Below, piece after piece: positions 1 to 11,103 of a stretch of 64,000 bases of DNA. Origin of the DNA: Prorocentrum cordatum. Taxonomy: Eukaryota; Sar; Dinophyceae; Prorocentrales; Prorocentraceae. The translations under genes and the position numbers were made by a program. The DNA is taken from the NCBI GenBank assembly GCA_963575745.1, contig CAUYUJ010016469.1, positions 189,903-253,902 of the forward strand, in the 5' to 3' direction. The notes under the pieces were generated by a model. That model was not told where the DNA came from, did no database searches, and worked only from the letters and a program-made list of their open reading frames with translations. How positions within the stretch are numbered: the stretch's first letter is position 1; every line of letters starts with the position of its first letter.

Positions 1-2480
1 CGATCGTGGACACGGTCACAAGAACACGAGGCCAACATCCACATCATCCTCGACCCTCGACACCACTGCCAACATCCGTGCCAGTTCCTGCAGATAGATT
101 TAAAGAACCACAAGATACTGGATCAGCAACCTCGGCTGAGCGCCCCGAATGTCTCTCGCCAGTGTGACCTGGCGGAATTGCTGGATGAAACACCTGAACT
201 GGACGGCAATGGCGAGACGGAACCACTGGAAGCTCCGGAGGACATGTTGCCCATCGGAGACGCCGCAGAGTTGTTTTCTCGATATCCGGCTCATGCGGCA
301 GATCGATCAGTCCTCTTACCGTCTGACAAGTTACTCACGCCATACCTGGGCAGTATTTGTTCAGAGCCCCCACATGTTGAACCAGTGGCCAGTGACAGTT
401 CACACCATCAGCAACAAGAGCACAATGCGTGGTCAATGTTTGATAATCAGTGACATCCTCTAGATGTTGTCACTTGGGTATGATAAGTCACGGGTTCGTG
501 GAGATCCACGGATCACAAGGCGAAGCATTGGCTCAAGGAGATGAGTTAGGAAAGGTATCGCCGTTGATAGAAGCAGCTGGTCAAGCGGAGATCGCGAATT
601 ACGTGAAGCACAACTGGTCCAGACCGACGCGCAAGACGCATGTCAGCACTGCCAGCTTCATCGATGCAACGCTGGGCGAGCAGATGGATGTGGGAAGAAG
701 AGCGGGCTCTACCCTCGCATTTGTGTGGACGTGGATGTTCTGGACAATGTGAAATGGGTCGTTGATCGTCACTCAGCCACAGCCGCGAGACCATCTCGGA
801 TAATGGTGGCGTCCACATGGCAGTGCGAGTCAGAGTCTGGCCTTGAATCATGGGATATTTCCTCAACATGTATGCAAAGCCTTCGATTTACAGAACTAGC
901 TACTCGTGCGCGCGACTGGGGGGCTCGATAACTCATGCGTGAGCAGCGTGAAGTCGACATAGCACAGGCAGCCAACGCTTGGAGGCATCTCGAGGAGTTG
1001 CCACCACTGTTTGCAGACACTCCTGATGACCAGCTTCGCTTGCATGTGCTCGACTGTGTGTAACCAGTTCCTGGACCCATCGGCGCGCAACTGTTGTGAC
1101 AGGCAGCGTTGGCACTACACATCAAGGGCGACATGGACGGCAAATGGGCAATGTTGGATGAAACTTGTTGCTCTGGTACGACAAACATCTTGGTCACTAC
1201 TGTTCATGTTGATGCTCTGCTTCCAGCCGGGCTGGAGAAGATGTTCGGCAATACCACTCGGGAGACCATACCATTCACACATCTTGGCAGATGAGCACTT
1301 TAAATTGAACGACCGCACCATCTTTCTCAGCCAGGACGCCTACCTCGACACGGTCAACACACCGACGATTGATACAGAAACACGCAAGACGAACACATTG
1401 GCATGCACTCCTAAAGGGCATCACGAATACCGATCATTGTGAAACCAGTTGCTTCACTTACTGCAGAGACATCGGGATCTAAGTGCAGCAGCGACCAAAG
1501 CTTAGACCAGACAGCCCCGAACATTGGAGATTCAAAATGTTGCGAGGTGTACTTGAACGTGCCAGAAACAATCGTATCAACTGTGGCTTTGTATTACCAA
1601 TGGTTGGTGGGACCATTTCGTCTTGTCAGTACCAATTGCGCAGCCCACGCCACACACAAAACGCGTCGTATGCACATGCTGTCCAGGGATTGTTGTGATG
1701 GGAGACGTGCCAACACATTGGAGTAGACATGGGGTGGTTGATGCCAAGAAAGGCTTCACTATCCTCGGTCCCGCTCATCCTTTCGTCGGACAAAACAAAA
1801 CCCGACGCGCGTTACCTATTCAAGGAGTCATGCGGCAACCGTCGCCGCAGTTGGTGGTTCACCGAGAGCACAGTACACGGCATTGAGATTCACAGAGACG
1901 CTGACAAGACCGATGATCGAATATCAATAAAAGTCTGCGCTGGAAGGTCCCATGACAGTGCAAGATGAAAAGGCGAACTATCATCCCCATCAATACCACT
2001 ACGGACTGCCACGACCTCTGGTAACTAGCTCACTACGTGTTTGAAGGTCATGCAGCCAGGACCGCTCACTTGCTCACGAACTCTCACTACTAGCTCACTG
2101 CGTTTGAGGATCGATTGTCAGGACGATTGGGGCGCATCTATCACTGGCCCACAGAGCTGATGATTATGAATGCATTGACGGAGCAGGGGGTCGCCGCACA
2201 AATGCAGAACCACCCTCAGAGCGGGCACATCATGTTCGAAGGCGCGTTGAAACCTACAAATGGCGTGCCGAACACCATCAGCATGCGAGAGATTCAGAAG
2301 AAGGGTGAGTTCACAGAGGCCGACATCGCCAGCATGAAGGCATACCGCGCCATTGCTTCTGGCCGCCGCTGCCGCCTAGAAACACATAATCAGAATGAGG
2401 ACTAGAGTATCCCAGTCGGCTTCCAGGCATCTTCAGAGACTATCCTGAAGTCACGCTGTATCCGATTCACCTGTTCAGCT
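1..2480 (+). pseudogene. Decayed copia-type pol relic (RT to RNase H)
   Basis: No long frame survives, but pieces in different plus-strand frames read like a Ty1/copia reverse transcriptase followed by RNase H. Around 1180-1300 the segment ILVTTVHVDALL followed by FTHLG resembles the region around the usual VDDL box and the downstream PFTHxG motif of copia RT. Around 1295-1370, LSQDAYLD matches the usual Q.YxD motif that follows. At 1540-1610, LERARNNRINCGFVLP matches the connection region before RNase H. The YVDD box is damaged (VHVDAL) and stops and frameshifts are frequent. Upstream 1-560 and downstream 1960-2480 look formerly coding but I cannot assign them. It lies opposite in orientation to the intact giant element. 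An alternative is a diverged, separate copia family. Confidence 0.45.
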
Positions 2481-2528
2481 CTCAACAGATCCGCGTCACG
2501 CGTTTCATGGCAACATATCGGTGCACTA

Positions 2529-2890
2529 CTGTGGGCTACCAGCAGCTCGCTCCTCCTCCCCCTCCTCCTCCCCCTCCTCCTCACCCCTCTCTTTCCTCCT
2601 CCTCCTCCTCCTCCACCTCCTCCTGCTGCTGCTGCTCCTTCTCCTTCTCCTCCTCCTCCCCCTCCTGCTGCTCCTCCTCCTGCTCCTGCTCCTCCTCTTT
2701 CTCCTCCTCCTCCTCCTCCTCCAACTCCATCTCCAACTCCTCCTCCTCCTGTTCCAACTCCTCCTCCTCCTCCTCCTTATCCTCGTCCTCCTCCTCTTCC
2801 TCCTCCTCCTCCTTCTCTTCCTCCTCCTCCTTCTCCTCTTCCGCTTCCTTCTCTTCCTCCTCCTCCTCCTCCTCCTCCTCCTCCTCCCTG
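2529..2890. repeat. (TCC)n-rich polypyrimidine tract
   Basis: About 360 bp of imperfect TCC/CTC/TTC repeats with occasional TGC interruptions. All frames stay open because of the repeat (poly-Ser, poly-Leu or, on the other strand, poly-Arg/Glu), so the long ORFs here are not evidence of genes. Confidence 0.9.
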
Positions 2891-3480
2891 TCCTACCCAT
2901 GGTGGTGGTGGTGGAACATCGGCCCATCAGCGCTCCCGCCCGCAGCCCGCGCGTCCGAGCGCGGGCTGCGGACTATAAGCTCTGGCTGAGACTCGGGCTG
3001 CGGCTTGGGCTGGGTTGGGTTCGGCCAGTCGGGGGGTGTCGGGAGCGCTGAGCATCGTTGAACCGACCCCTCTCCCCATGGGCGTAGCCTGGGCCCTACT
3101 GGGCCGACTAACCCCCCTAGATGGGGAAATTGGCTGTTTCCTTCGGACTTCGACAGAGAGACGTCCCAAACCAGGATACTGAGATGGTGGAGAGAACTAC
3201 GAGAAGGGATGGATGGAGGGAGGGAGGAGGGAGGAGGAGGAAGGAGGAGAGTGGAGGAGGATGGGGGGAAGAGGAGGAGGAGAGGAGGAGAGGCGGAGGG
3301 GGGCGCAGGAGGACGGGAGAAAAGGTATGGCGGGCAGGGGCATAGGGGCATTGGGAACGAGGTGGAGGGCGCGACCAACACGTGGCGGCGCGCAGCCAGG
3401 TGCGCCAGGAGGCATCTCTGGCCGCCTCGTCGTCCTACGCTGCAGCATTCGGGCCCCTCAACTGGTGGTCGTCGTCCTCA
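2891..3480. other. No gene seen; purine-rich stretch
   Basis: GC-rich sequence with a short GGT run (2900-2920), then a GGA/GAGG purine-rich tract at about 3205-3320. I see no supported exon or RNA gene. Confidence 0.5.
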
Positions 3481-3875
3481 CCTCCCCTCCTCCCCCCTCC
3501 TCCTCGTCCTCCTCCTCCTCCCCGCCTCCGCCTCCTCTCCTCCTCATCTTCCCCTCCTCCTCCTCCTGACTCCTCCTCCTCCTTCCTCTTGTCTTCCTCG
3601 TTTTCCCCTCCTCCTCCTCCTCCTCCGCCCTCCTCCTCCTCCCTTTCCCTCCTCCTCCTCCTCCTCCTCTCTTCTCCTCCTCCTTCTCCTCCTCCTCTTC
3701 CTCTCCGATCACTCCTCCTCTCCTCCTCCTCTTCCTCCTCCTCCATCCTCCTCGCTCCCCTCCTCCCCCTCCTCCTCCTACCCTAACCTTCTTCTCCTCC
3801 TCCTCCTCCTCCTCCTCCTCCTGATCTCTCCTCCTCCTGCCTCCTCCGCTCATCGCCCTCCTCCCCCCCCTCTCC
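3481..3875. repeat. (TCC)n-rich polypyrimidine tract
   Basis: Nearly 400 bp of imperfect TCC/CTCC repeats. The open frames across it are products of the repeat. Confidence 0.9.
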
Positions 3876-3922
3876 GTCCTCCTTCGGACCGGAGACATCG
3901 AGGCGTCCGGCCCCTCGGCATG

Positions 3923-4156
3923 CTGGGGCCCCCCATGGGCCTTCTGGGCGGCTCTCGCGCAGCCCACGCCCGGACGCAGCGCGAAGCAGCGACCGACCTT
4001 TTGGGGTCGAGGAGGGCCTCTTTAGAGGGCCTCTTTAGAGGGCAAGAGGCCCTCTAAAGAGGCCCTTCTCGACGCCAAAAGGTCCATCGCTGCTTCGCGC
4101 TGCGTCCGGGCGTGGGCTGCGCGAGAGCGGCCCAGAAGGCCCATGGGGGGCACCAG
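3923..4156. repeat. Large foldback (inverted repeat, ~112-bp arms)
   Basis: The arm at about 3923-4034 pairs with its reverse complement at about 4045-4156 across a loop of roughly 10 nt. The two arms differ at only a few positions (for example CTGGGGCC versus CTGGTGCC at the tips). The centre contains two copies of GGGCCTCTTTAGA. The near identity implies a recent inverted duplication or a foldback transposon. The strands would form a very stable cruciform or RNA hairpin. Confidence 0.85.
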
Positions 4157-5235
4157 CAACCCTCGGCACCTCCCCCCTGTGGGAATTGAAAACACATGGA
4201 TAAAATAGCGGATCATAGTGATAATAATGACATGTGAACTCCAAACCAGAGCATGTTAAGGGTTGATCGCCCCGCAGAGCGAGACGCATCGAAGAACTGG
4301 CCAGGATGGACGACGGGAGGGGTCTGTGCGAGAACCGGCTTGGAGCGGCGCTTCGCCACTCGAGCGGTGGAGGCAAGGGAGCGCCTTGCGCGCGAGGGCG
4401 CAGCGGAGCGACCTTCCGCGGCGGCGGTTTTACGCAAGCCGCCAGCGCAGCACATCGCGTGGGAACTGGACGCTTGCGCGCAACCTTGCGCGCGCAGTTT
4501 GCCCGCGAGTGTCCCCGGGGTTGGCCAACCACCCTGAAAGGCAAGAGAGCGCGCCTACACCTCAAGCGCTACCGTTCGGGAGGCCCTGCACATTCGCCGC
4601 GCCGGAGCTTGTCTGTCGCGCCCTGCCTGGCGACGACCCAGGAAGTCCGCGCGGGCCCCCGAGAGTTCAGGTTCACAGTCAAATCGCATACTAAGGATGC
4701 GCGGCAAGGGCGCCAGGGCCCTGGAGGGCCATGTTGCTGTTTTCGAGCAGGGCTGGTCAGCGAAAGCCGCCAAGAATGGGCGGAAGGGGCAAGGATGCAA
4801 AAGGGCAGCCTTGCACAGTCTCTTATCCTTGCTATGCGACCTGACTGTGTGTCGTAGCGTTTCTCGCTCTTCGAGCAGGGAGCGGGGGGGACCGGTCTCC
4901 AAGAGGCCGGGCCGGCGGACGTCTGGGGAGGAGAGAACACCAGAGTCTCAGCAGCGCGCGCCGCCATCGTGCGCTGCTCGCGCTCCGCCGGAGTCTCGAC
5001 GGCGTCGAACGTAACGACGGCCACCAAGAGAACATTTTGTGCACCAGAGCCGGCCGCAACACGAAAGGGCCGAAATACTCCCTCGCGTCGTGACCGGATC
5101 AGGACAAAGCATTTTTCGAGGCAAACGGCCGAGTCCTGGGCGAAGAGCCGCTTCCGGTGAAAGTGGGTCGAGAACTCCGGTGATAGAAATCCGCCGACGA
5201 AATCGGCGTGTGGAAGACGCTGTTCTGTTTGCCTC
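4157..5235. other. GC-rich sequence without a supported gene
   Basis: Open frames exist on both strands but none has a recognisable domain. The stretch contains the small TIR element listed at 4674-4849. It may carry short exons that I cannot recognise. Confidence 0.3.
4674..4849. mobile_element. 176-bp element with 25-bp terminal inverted repeats
   Basis: The sequence at 4674-4698 (CACAGTCAAATCGCATA...) is matched in reverse complement at 4825-4849 with three differences. The interior has no ORF. Size and structure suggest a MITE or introner-like element, but no target duplication was established. Confidence 0.5.
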
Positions 5236-5244
5236 GACGTCGTT

Positions 5245-5308
<64 letters not shown>

Positions 5309-5350
5309 GCGTAGTCGACGTCGTCGTCGTCATTTTCGTCGTCGCCGTCG
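5236..5350. repeat. (GTC)n microsatellite
   Basis: An almost pure GTC trinucleotide array, slightly interrupted at 5308-5340. Minus-strand frames read as poly-Asp or poly-Thr and should not be taken as protein. Confidence 0.9.
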
Positions 5351-5519
5351 CGTTTGGCCCCTTTCCCTGGGCCCGTCGCCGCCCCCCCCCCTTTCCACTC
5401 GGCCCTCCTCCGCAAGCGGGCCAGCCAGAGCGACTCCAGAGCGAAATTGAGCGATGCCCCACTTGGGTCGGAGGGAAACCCCCTTCCCTTTGATCCCTTC
5501 CCTCGGGGCTTCGTAAACG

Positions 5520-5700
5520 GGGGGTTTCGCTAAACGGGGATACAGGCTTGTCGTTGTCCATATATCCCCGTTTACTGTACCCCCCCGTGTACGGCGCCCA
5601 GGACCCCCTAAACGGGGGCATAGCCCAAACGTGTAAATCGGCGTTCCCCATACCCCCGTTTGTTGTGCCCCCGTCTCTGGCGCCCTGTGGGGGGGGGTCC
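5520..5700. repeat. Short direct repeats with G-tracts
   Basis: Two diverged copies of a roughly 80-bp unit carrying CATA(T)CCCCGTTT, a run of C and GGCGCC. They are preceded by an inverted TAAACGGGG copy near 5531. The C/G runs could form quadruplexes. No gene is visible. Confidence 0.55.
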
Positions 5701-5972
5701 CGGGTCAGAATATCAAGAGGGCCCCGAATCGCCGAACCATCGGCCCAAGACGCCAAAGATGGCCTCCTGACAGCCCACGCGGCTTCCAAGATGCTCGAAG
5801 AGGCTTCCAAGAGCACACCGCACACCAAGTGGGACCCAGCAGGCCCAATTACATGATTTCCATTAGGGTTATTGAAAGATTCTGGCGTTCACGCCTTTTC
5901 CCCTTCCCAACGCCCCACGGCGATCCAAGATGCCACCAAGATCGGCACAAGAGACCACCAAGAGGTTTCCAA

Positions 5973-6072
5973 NNNNNNNNNNNNNNNNNNNNNNNNNNNN
6001 NNNNNNNNNNNNNNNNNNNNNNNNNNNNNNNNNNNNNNNNNNNNNNNNNNNNNNNNNNNNNNNNNNNNNNNN
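5973..6072. other. Assembly gap (100 N)
   Basis: One hundred N bases, a conventional placeholder for a scaffold gap of unknown length. Confidence 0.99.
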
Positions 6073-6345
6073 CGCGGCCACCGCGTAGGCCGCGATGAGG
6101 CCCGCGCACGACGGCTCGGTCACCTGCCCGCCAGCGCCTGCGCAGACGCAGGAGGGGATGGCAGGGCAAGCCAACTGAGGCGCGCAGGCGCCACAGCTCG
6201 GGGCCGCCGCGCGCGCGACCACGGAGGCTCCGATGGCCTGCGCCCCGTACTGCAGGACCCCTGACAGGGAGGCGGCGAGGTCCTGCATCGAAACGCCTCT
6301 TGCACTTTGAGCCACAATGCCGATGGCGTACCATCGGCATGGCAA
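6073..6345 (-). CDS. Partial Cys/Ala-rich coding segment, cut by the gap
   Basis: A minus-strand frame starts with ATG at 6345 and stays open until it runs into the gap. It encodes about 91 residues with an Ala-rich hydrophobic part followed by a Cys-spaced part (PSCGACAPQLACPAIPSC). The codons are GC-rich at third positions and the protein is not a simple-sequence product, which favours a real exon. The Cys-Pro pattern recalls Cys-rich N-terminal segments I associate with dinoflagellate retroelement or membrane proteins, but I cannot assign a function. The 3' part lies beyond the gap. Confidence 0.35.
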
Positions 6346-6414
6346 CTCCCTGACGAGTCAATGCGGCCCCTCTCGCATTTCCCCTACGCAGATTGTTGTT
6401 AAAACCACGCAGAA

Positions 6415-6423
6415 ATATATATA

Positions 6424-6466
<43 letters not shown>
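6415..6466. repeat. (TA)n microsatellite
   Basis: A TA dinucleotide array of about 50 bp. Confidence 0.95.
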
Positions 6467-6470
<4 letters not shown>

Positions 6471-6699
6471 GTGGTAGAGGTCGCAGCCCCGAGGGGCCCG
6501 GGCCCAGTCCCCCGTTATCGTATGTATAAGGGGGCCAGCGGACCCCGATATGTATCAAGGTACGAAACGCACTTGTTTAATTGGAAATGGGACTTTGCCC
6601 TGCTTTCATCGAGCGGAAATCCGCTGGCCCACCTCAGCCGAAGCACCAGGGACAGATTACCATCCTAAAAGAAAACCCTGGGCCCCAGCCCTGTCCAGG

Positions 6700-6890
6700 A
6701 AAAAACAGAAGGAGGAGGACGAGGAGGAGGGCGAGGAGGAGGAGGAGGAGGAGGAGGAGGGGGAGGACGAGGGGGAAGGGGGAGAAAGCGAAAACGAGAC
6801 GAGGAGCGCGGAAGCGAGGAGGAGCGAGGAAGAGGGAAGCAGGGAGGAGGGAGGGAGGGAGGGAATTAGGAGCGAGGAAGCTAAGGGGCG
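6700..6890. repeat. (GGA)n/(GAG)n purine tract
   Basis: A purine-rich GGA tract. Together with the TCC tract at 7051-7362 it forms a mirrored polypurine/polypyrimidine pair about 200 bp apart that could pair intramolecularly. Confidence 0.85.
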
Positions 6891-7050
6891 CGTCGGTTGC
6901 CGAGGACTTCGAGCCAGCCTACGCGCTCGGCCGGAGCCAGAGCGAATGCTCTCCTCTTCAGGACTGGCACGCGACCTATTGCCACGCCAGCGAATTCGCG
7001 TGCAGCCCATCATCGTCATATTCCTCCTCATCCTCGTCCCTCTCAAGAAC

Positions 7051-7362
7051 ACCTCCTCCTCCTCCTTTTCTTCCTCCTTTTCTTCCTCCTCCTCCTCCTC
7101 CTCCTCCTCCTCCTCCTCCTCCTCCTCCTCCTCCTCCTCCTCAACCTCCACCTCCACCTCCCTCCTCCTCCTCCTCCTCCTCCTCCTCCTCCTCCTCCTC
7201 CTCATCCTCCTCCTCCTCCTCCTCCTCCTCCTCCTCCCTCCTCCTCCTCCTCCTCCTACCTCCTCCTCCTCCTCCCTCCTCCTCCTCCTCCTCCTCCTCC
7301 CTCCTACCTCCTCCTCCTCCTCCTCCTCCTCCTCCTCCTCCTCCTCCTCCTCTTCCTCCTCC
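7051..7362. repeat. (TCC)n microsatellite
   Basis: More than 300 bp of nearly pure TCC. The ORFs crossing it are repeat products. Confidence 0.95.
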
Positions 7363-7499
7363 TAGCACACCAAGGTGTGATCGTCTTTAGCCTGCGGCTG
7401 GCGCAGATCGGGGGACGGGGGGTAATTCGCTGCTGTTCACGCGCTCGTTCTCTCTCAGGCCACGGTTCGCCTCATGAGTTTGCCTTCGCAGGTCGGCTC

Positions 7500-8146
7500 T
7501 TGGGTTGCACCTGGCCTGCCTTTGCGACTCCTTGAACCGCGTGGCAGTTGAGGATGATCAATGTGGAGCTCGTCTGCCTGCAAGTGATCACTCATACAGC
7601 TCAGAGCGGTGTCCATCGAGATCCCCGTTCGGAGGAAGACCCGCACCTGTGCAGCAGTTGCACGAAGTCTGCGAACCTCGAGGCGGCTGCAGGCGGGGGA
7701 AAGGCGAGCGAGAGCCCCGTTTTGAAAAGGCGACGCCCTCCATGCGCGCAGCGACCACGTGTGCCGAAGCGGACGGCCCGCAGCCGCGAGGAGACCTCGG
7801 GCGAGGGCCGCATCCTGGGCAGGGGCCGCCCTCCGTCCCCGCAGCTGCTGCGGGTCCTGAGAACGGGTGCGCGCGGCGCTGAAGCGAGGGCCCGCTCTTG
7901 AAAACGGCCCGCCCTCCATCTGCGTAACTGTTGACATGTTGTGTGATTTAACCGCATGTGCACGGCGCCAGCGCGCGAGTCCCATCTAAAAAGCGGCCCG
8001 CCCTTCATCCGCATAAATGTTGCAGCGGGTTGAAGCGAGTGTGCACGGCGCGAGGGGAGAGTCCCATGTTGACTAGATACCATCATCCGTCGTCGTCGTA
8101 GCTGCTGCTGCAAGCTTTGACACGAATGCGAGTGGTGTTAAGACGA
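7500..8146. repeat. Minisatellite of ~105-bp diverged units
   Basis: Successive diverged units share TTGAAAACGGCCCGCC followed by TCCATNNGCG, a GTTG box, then GTGCRCGGCGC and GCGAGNGYCC. The array is interrupted by the giant retroelement and resumes at 31218. An inverted array of the same family occurs at about 63150-63440. The frames through it are short and show no protein signature. Confidence 0.65.
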
Positions 8147-8150
8147 GAGA
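8147..8150. repeat. Target-site duplication (GAGA), left copy
   Basis: GAGA directly precedes the left LTR and is repeated directly after the right LTR (31218-31221). Removing the element and one GAGA restores a normal minisatellite unit across the junction, which supports the reading despite the low complexity. Confidence 0.6.
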
Positions 8151-8491
8151 GTCTTTCCTTTGAGAATCGGGGTAAGATGACAAAGAAAGTAAGATCTCAT
8201 GTTCACTCTGCTCAGGGAGAGCGGAAGCGGGATGAGACATTGATAAGACAGATTTCCGTTAAGCTAAACCACTCAATCAGGAATAGGAAGGGAGGAGGAA
8301 GGCCGAGGGCGGACGACGACGAATCGCCCGCGCGCCCCAGCGCGCTCCTTTTCTCTCCTGCCAGCCGAGGTCGGCTGGTTTGAGCAGTAACACAGCTGCA
8401 GAAACGCAGCGTCAGTACACGCGGACAGTTCGTTGCATGCAATCTAAGTTATCTTCGAATTGAGTATTATGCGGAGAGGAGCATATTTACT
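8151..8491 (-). repeat. 3' LTR (341 bp)
   Basis: Same length as the copy at 30877-31217 and 97% identical with no indels. It contains a hairpin CCAGCCGAGGTCGGCTGG at 8361-8378. Immediately upstream in element orientation (8492-8500) is only a short GGGGGT purine run as a candidate polypurine tract. Confidence 0.95.
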
Positions 8492-8774
8492 ACCCCCGCG
8501 GCGGGCCGCGTAGAGCCCATCCAGCCACAGCACCCCCAGCCTGTACATATGCACAACCACCGGAGCCAACCCCAAAAAGCTTTTACGGCTCAACGGTGGC
8601 TGCCAGGGGGGCCAAAGGCCGAAGAGGCTCGACGTTTCCCACACTAGATATAAATAGTTTCTCTCCGCTGGACCGGCTTAGCCGACCAGTAGAGATGTCC
8701 GCGCCCAGCACGCTTAGCGCGTGGGTAAAGTATTTGGTGCGCGCATGCCGCGGACGGAGTCACGCGGGCCGCAC

Positions 8775-11103
8775 TCAGTTGAGGTCCCCCACGGATTCGA
8801 CGAACTCTCTCGCCTTGGCGGCGCCGGAGGCGGCGGGTTTGATGTCGCCGATCCTCCCGTCTGTCCGTCCATACCACGTGGCGTGCGAGAACGCCCTCTC
8901 TCTCTCTGTCGTTATTTCCAACCTGCGCCGCCTCTCTCGGCGGAAAATGATGATTATGCTCCCACTTCGACAGCCAGGTCCAGCAAGGCAAATTGTACCA
9001 ATCGTCGTCATTGAGCCACGTGTTCCTGTCCCGATGGAGGTGGTATCCGACGAGGATTCCATTCACGTGGGTCGGGTAGGACTGGTTGGGGTCGAATGCG
9101 GGGCGGTATCCTGCGGCGCTGCTGGCAGCATCTGAGGCAGCGCCTGCGGCAGCGCCCGCCGCCGCGGGCAGCGCAAGGCTAGCGGCATCATCGGCGGCCG
9201 CGGCAGGGGCATCACCCATGGCTGCATCGCGCGCGCGTTGGATATCCGACCGACCCCTCGGATCGGGATCTTGTAGGTCAGCGTCTCTGGTCGGCACGGC
9301 TGAGCCGGCGACAGAACGTGGGGGGCCGATAGCCTCCTCGGACGCCTGAGCCGCTGAGATGCCAGGTCGAAGAGATGGCGTGCGAGACAAAGGTCTTGCC
9401 TTTGGTCCGGCAGGCACACGTGGCCCCACGATCTCGGCTTCGCCGTCGTGTTCAGGGTCATTGTCCCTACTGTTCATAAATTGCAATATACTTCTGGCAG
9501 CAGTTGCTGCGGCGACACCATATAGACCGCTTGCAGTGCGGAAAGGACCATCTTCCTTGTCCTGAAGATCGGTACCGGGGTCAGGATACTTATCCTGTAG
9601 CCAAGTTATGGCCTCTTGTATTACAGCACCGTGGCGACGGACGTCATTCTGCACTTTCCGGCCCATTTTGCGGGCCCATGTTTCTATAATGTCATCCGTC
9701 TCAACAGCCACGCGAATACGGCAGTCCAAGGCATATGCGTCGGTTCGTTTCTTTGACTCGATCTCGTCTGTGCTCACCATTTCGGGGCGAATGATTCGCC
9801 CCGGGTAACCAATAAAGTGGTTCCCTGATATAAAATAGCAGATTATCTTACGAATAATTGCGAAAATCCTTACGGGTCGAAGGCCCAGTACCATGTTTTG
9901 TGTTGTTACCAACCAACTGTCACCCACTATTTTCCTGATGATCGCCGCGATCACATAGTCCTCCGTTCCAGTCAGGGTAACCCTGCCGGGCGTAGTGGGG
10001 TTTGTTCCCGTGCGTTCAATTATGTAATGAGCGGCAACCTCACGAAGTTCGTTCCCGAACAATCTTATTTTCATCAGATGGTCCTCATGATGAAAGTACA
10101 CGTGTCCCTCAGGTCCGTCAAATGCAAGGAGCCCATCAGTTATCGACGCGGCCTTCGGCCCGCTGATTACTTTGAGGTCCAGATCCATTTGTGTCTGTTC
10201 CCGCGTCCTCGCGGCTGAGCCGGAGGCATGTCGCAGCACTGGAACTATAATACGATGGTCCCGACACATGCCTACCCGTCTTGCAACGGAATGAGAACTG
10301 CGAGTCGGTCGCGCTCTAAAGTTGTTCTCCCAGGCGACCGGTAACCTCGCAGGAGGGTTGGCATTGTCGTCGTTGTTTCCAGTATCTTCAGGAATAACGC
10401 CAAACCATGACATGTCAAAATGCATGGCATCATATACTGTGGCAAGTGTAGGTACAAAGAGGTTTTCTCTCCTCATGTTGTTGAACCACTGTGCCCAGCC
10501 AATCCTAAGTGCAATCAAGTCGTCAGGCTCATGAGACCAATGAAATGCTTGCAGTGCTGGGCAGGATCTAGGGCGAGCGAACTGATCAAAACCAGTCGCC
10601 CACAATTTTGGCCACCATTTGTTAATAGCCGGGGTTCGCCTGTGTACATTTGTGGCCGAATATTCTAGCCACGATATAAATCTCTTGACCACAGGCCTTA
10701 AGTATTCAAAGAAAGGAGCGTGTCGCGCCGGAGGCTGAGCCTCGGCGTTCGCTGGGATCCAAGCTGGAAAGTTTCCTCGCTGACTGTTGCCGAATATTGC
10801 GCCAGCAGCTGCCATTGTGGCAAAGTTGGTTACCCATCTTGGCTCCTGCTGATTGTTGTTGGCGACTTTGTTCGCAACGTTAGCAGAAGCTCTCGCTTGT
10901 CTCCTTATACGCGCCTCCATATACACAAGACGATCCCATGACAGAGATCCTTCGACTTCCACAATTATCCAAATACCATGTGCCTCAAGGGATTGCGGGA
11001 TAGTTTGGTATTTCCATGTCTGGGTCATGTAATCGTGCGATACCCTATATTTATATCGGATTGGGCAATTACAGACGGGACAGTTGGCAAAGCCCGTCCT
11101 CAC
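8775..11103 (-). CDS. Accessory ORF S (last ORF of the giant element), unknown function
   Basis: The frame opens directly after the TGA at 11104-11106 and the same frame is open upstream, so its true N-terminus may lie further up. The first residues contain a Cys ribbon (CPVCNCPIRYKY). The body (about residues 90-470) is globular-looking, with aromatic-rich stretches such as WATGFDQFARP and repeated IIRKI segments. An Ala/Pro-rich linker follows and then a conserved-looking C-terminal block ending in WLSKWEHNHHFP. Near 8897-8909 lies a (CT)n run where coding appears to shift frame and finish at the stop at 8775, whereas the unshifted frame runs on to 8644 as low-quality sequence. No known family was recognised. 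Three CTNAG hairpins (10212, 9297 and 8674) lie in or just beyond its linkers. Confidence 0.6.

Noticed and set aside
530-541. TTGGCTCAAG resembling the spliced-leader end
   Set aside because: Only 10 bases match and the rest of the SL is absent, so it is probably coincidence in former coding sequence.
2507-3051. Long open frames across TCC, GGA, GAT, CAT, GAC and CTA tracts
   Set aside because: They are open only because trinucleotide repeats lack stops in all frames. The products are poly-Ser, poly-Leu, poly-Asp and the like. The same holds at 3209-4057, 6550-7390, 35011-36129, 40815-42334, 43567-44673, 46178-46640, 57159-58362 and 58359-59342.
5540-5580. Promoter or regulatory element in the G-tract repeats
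   Set aside because: No transcript or known dinoflagellate promoter motif supports it, so it was kept as a repeat only.
8644-8774. C-terminal extension of ORF S to 8644
   Set aside because: After the (CT)n run near 8900 this frame becomes Arg-rich and loses protein character, while another frame gives a sensible end at 8775.
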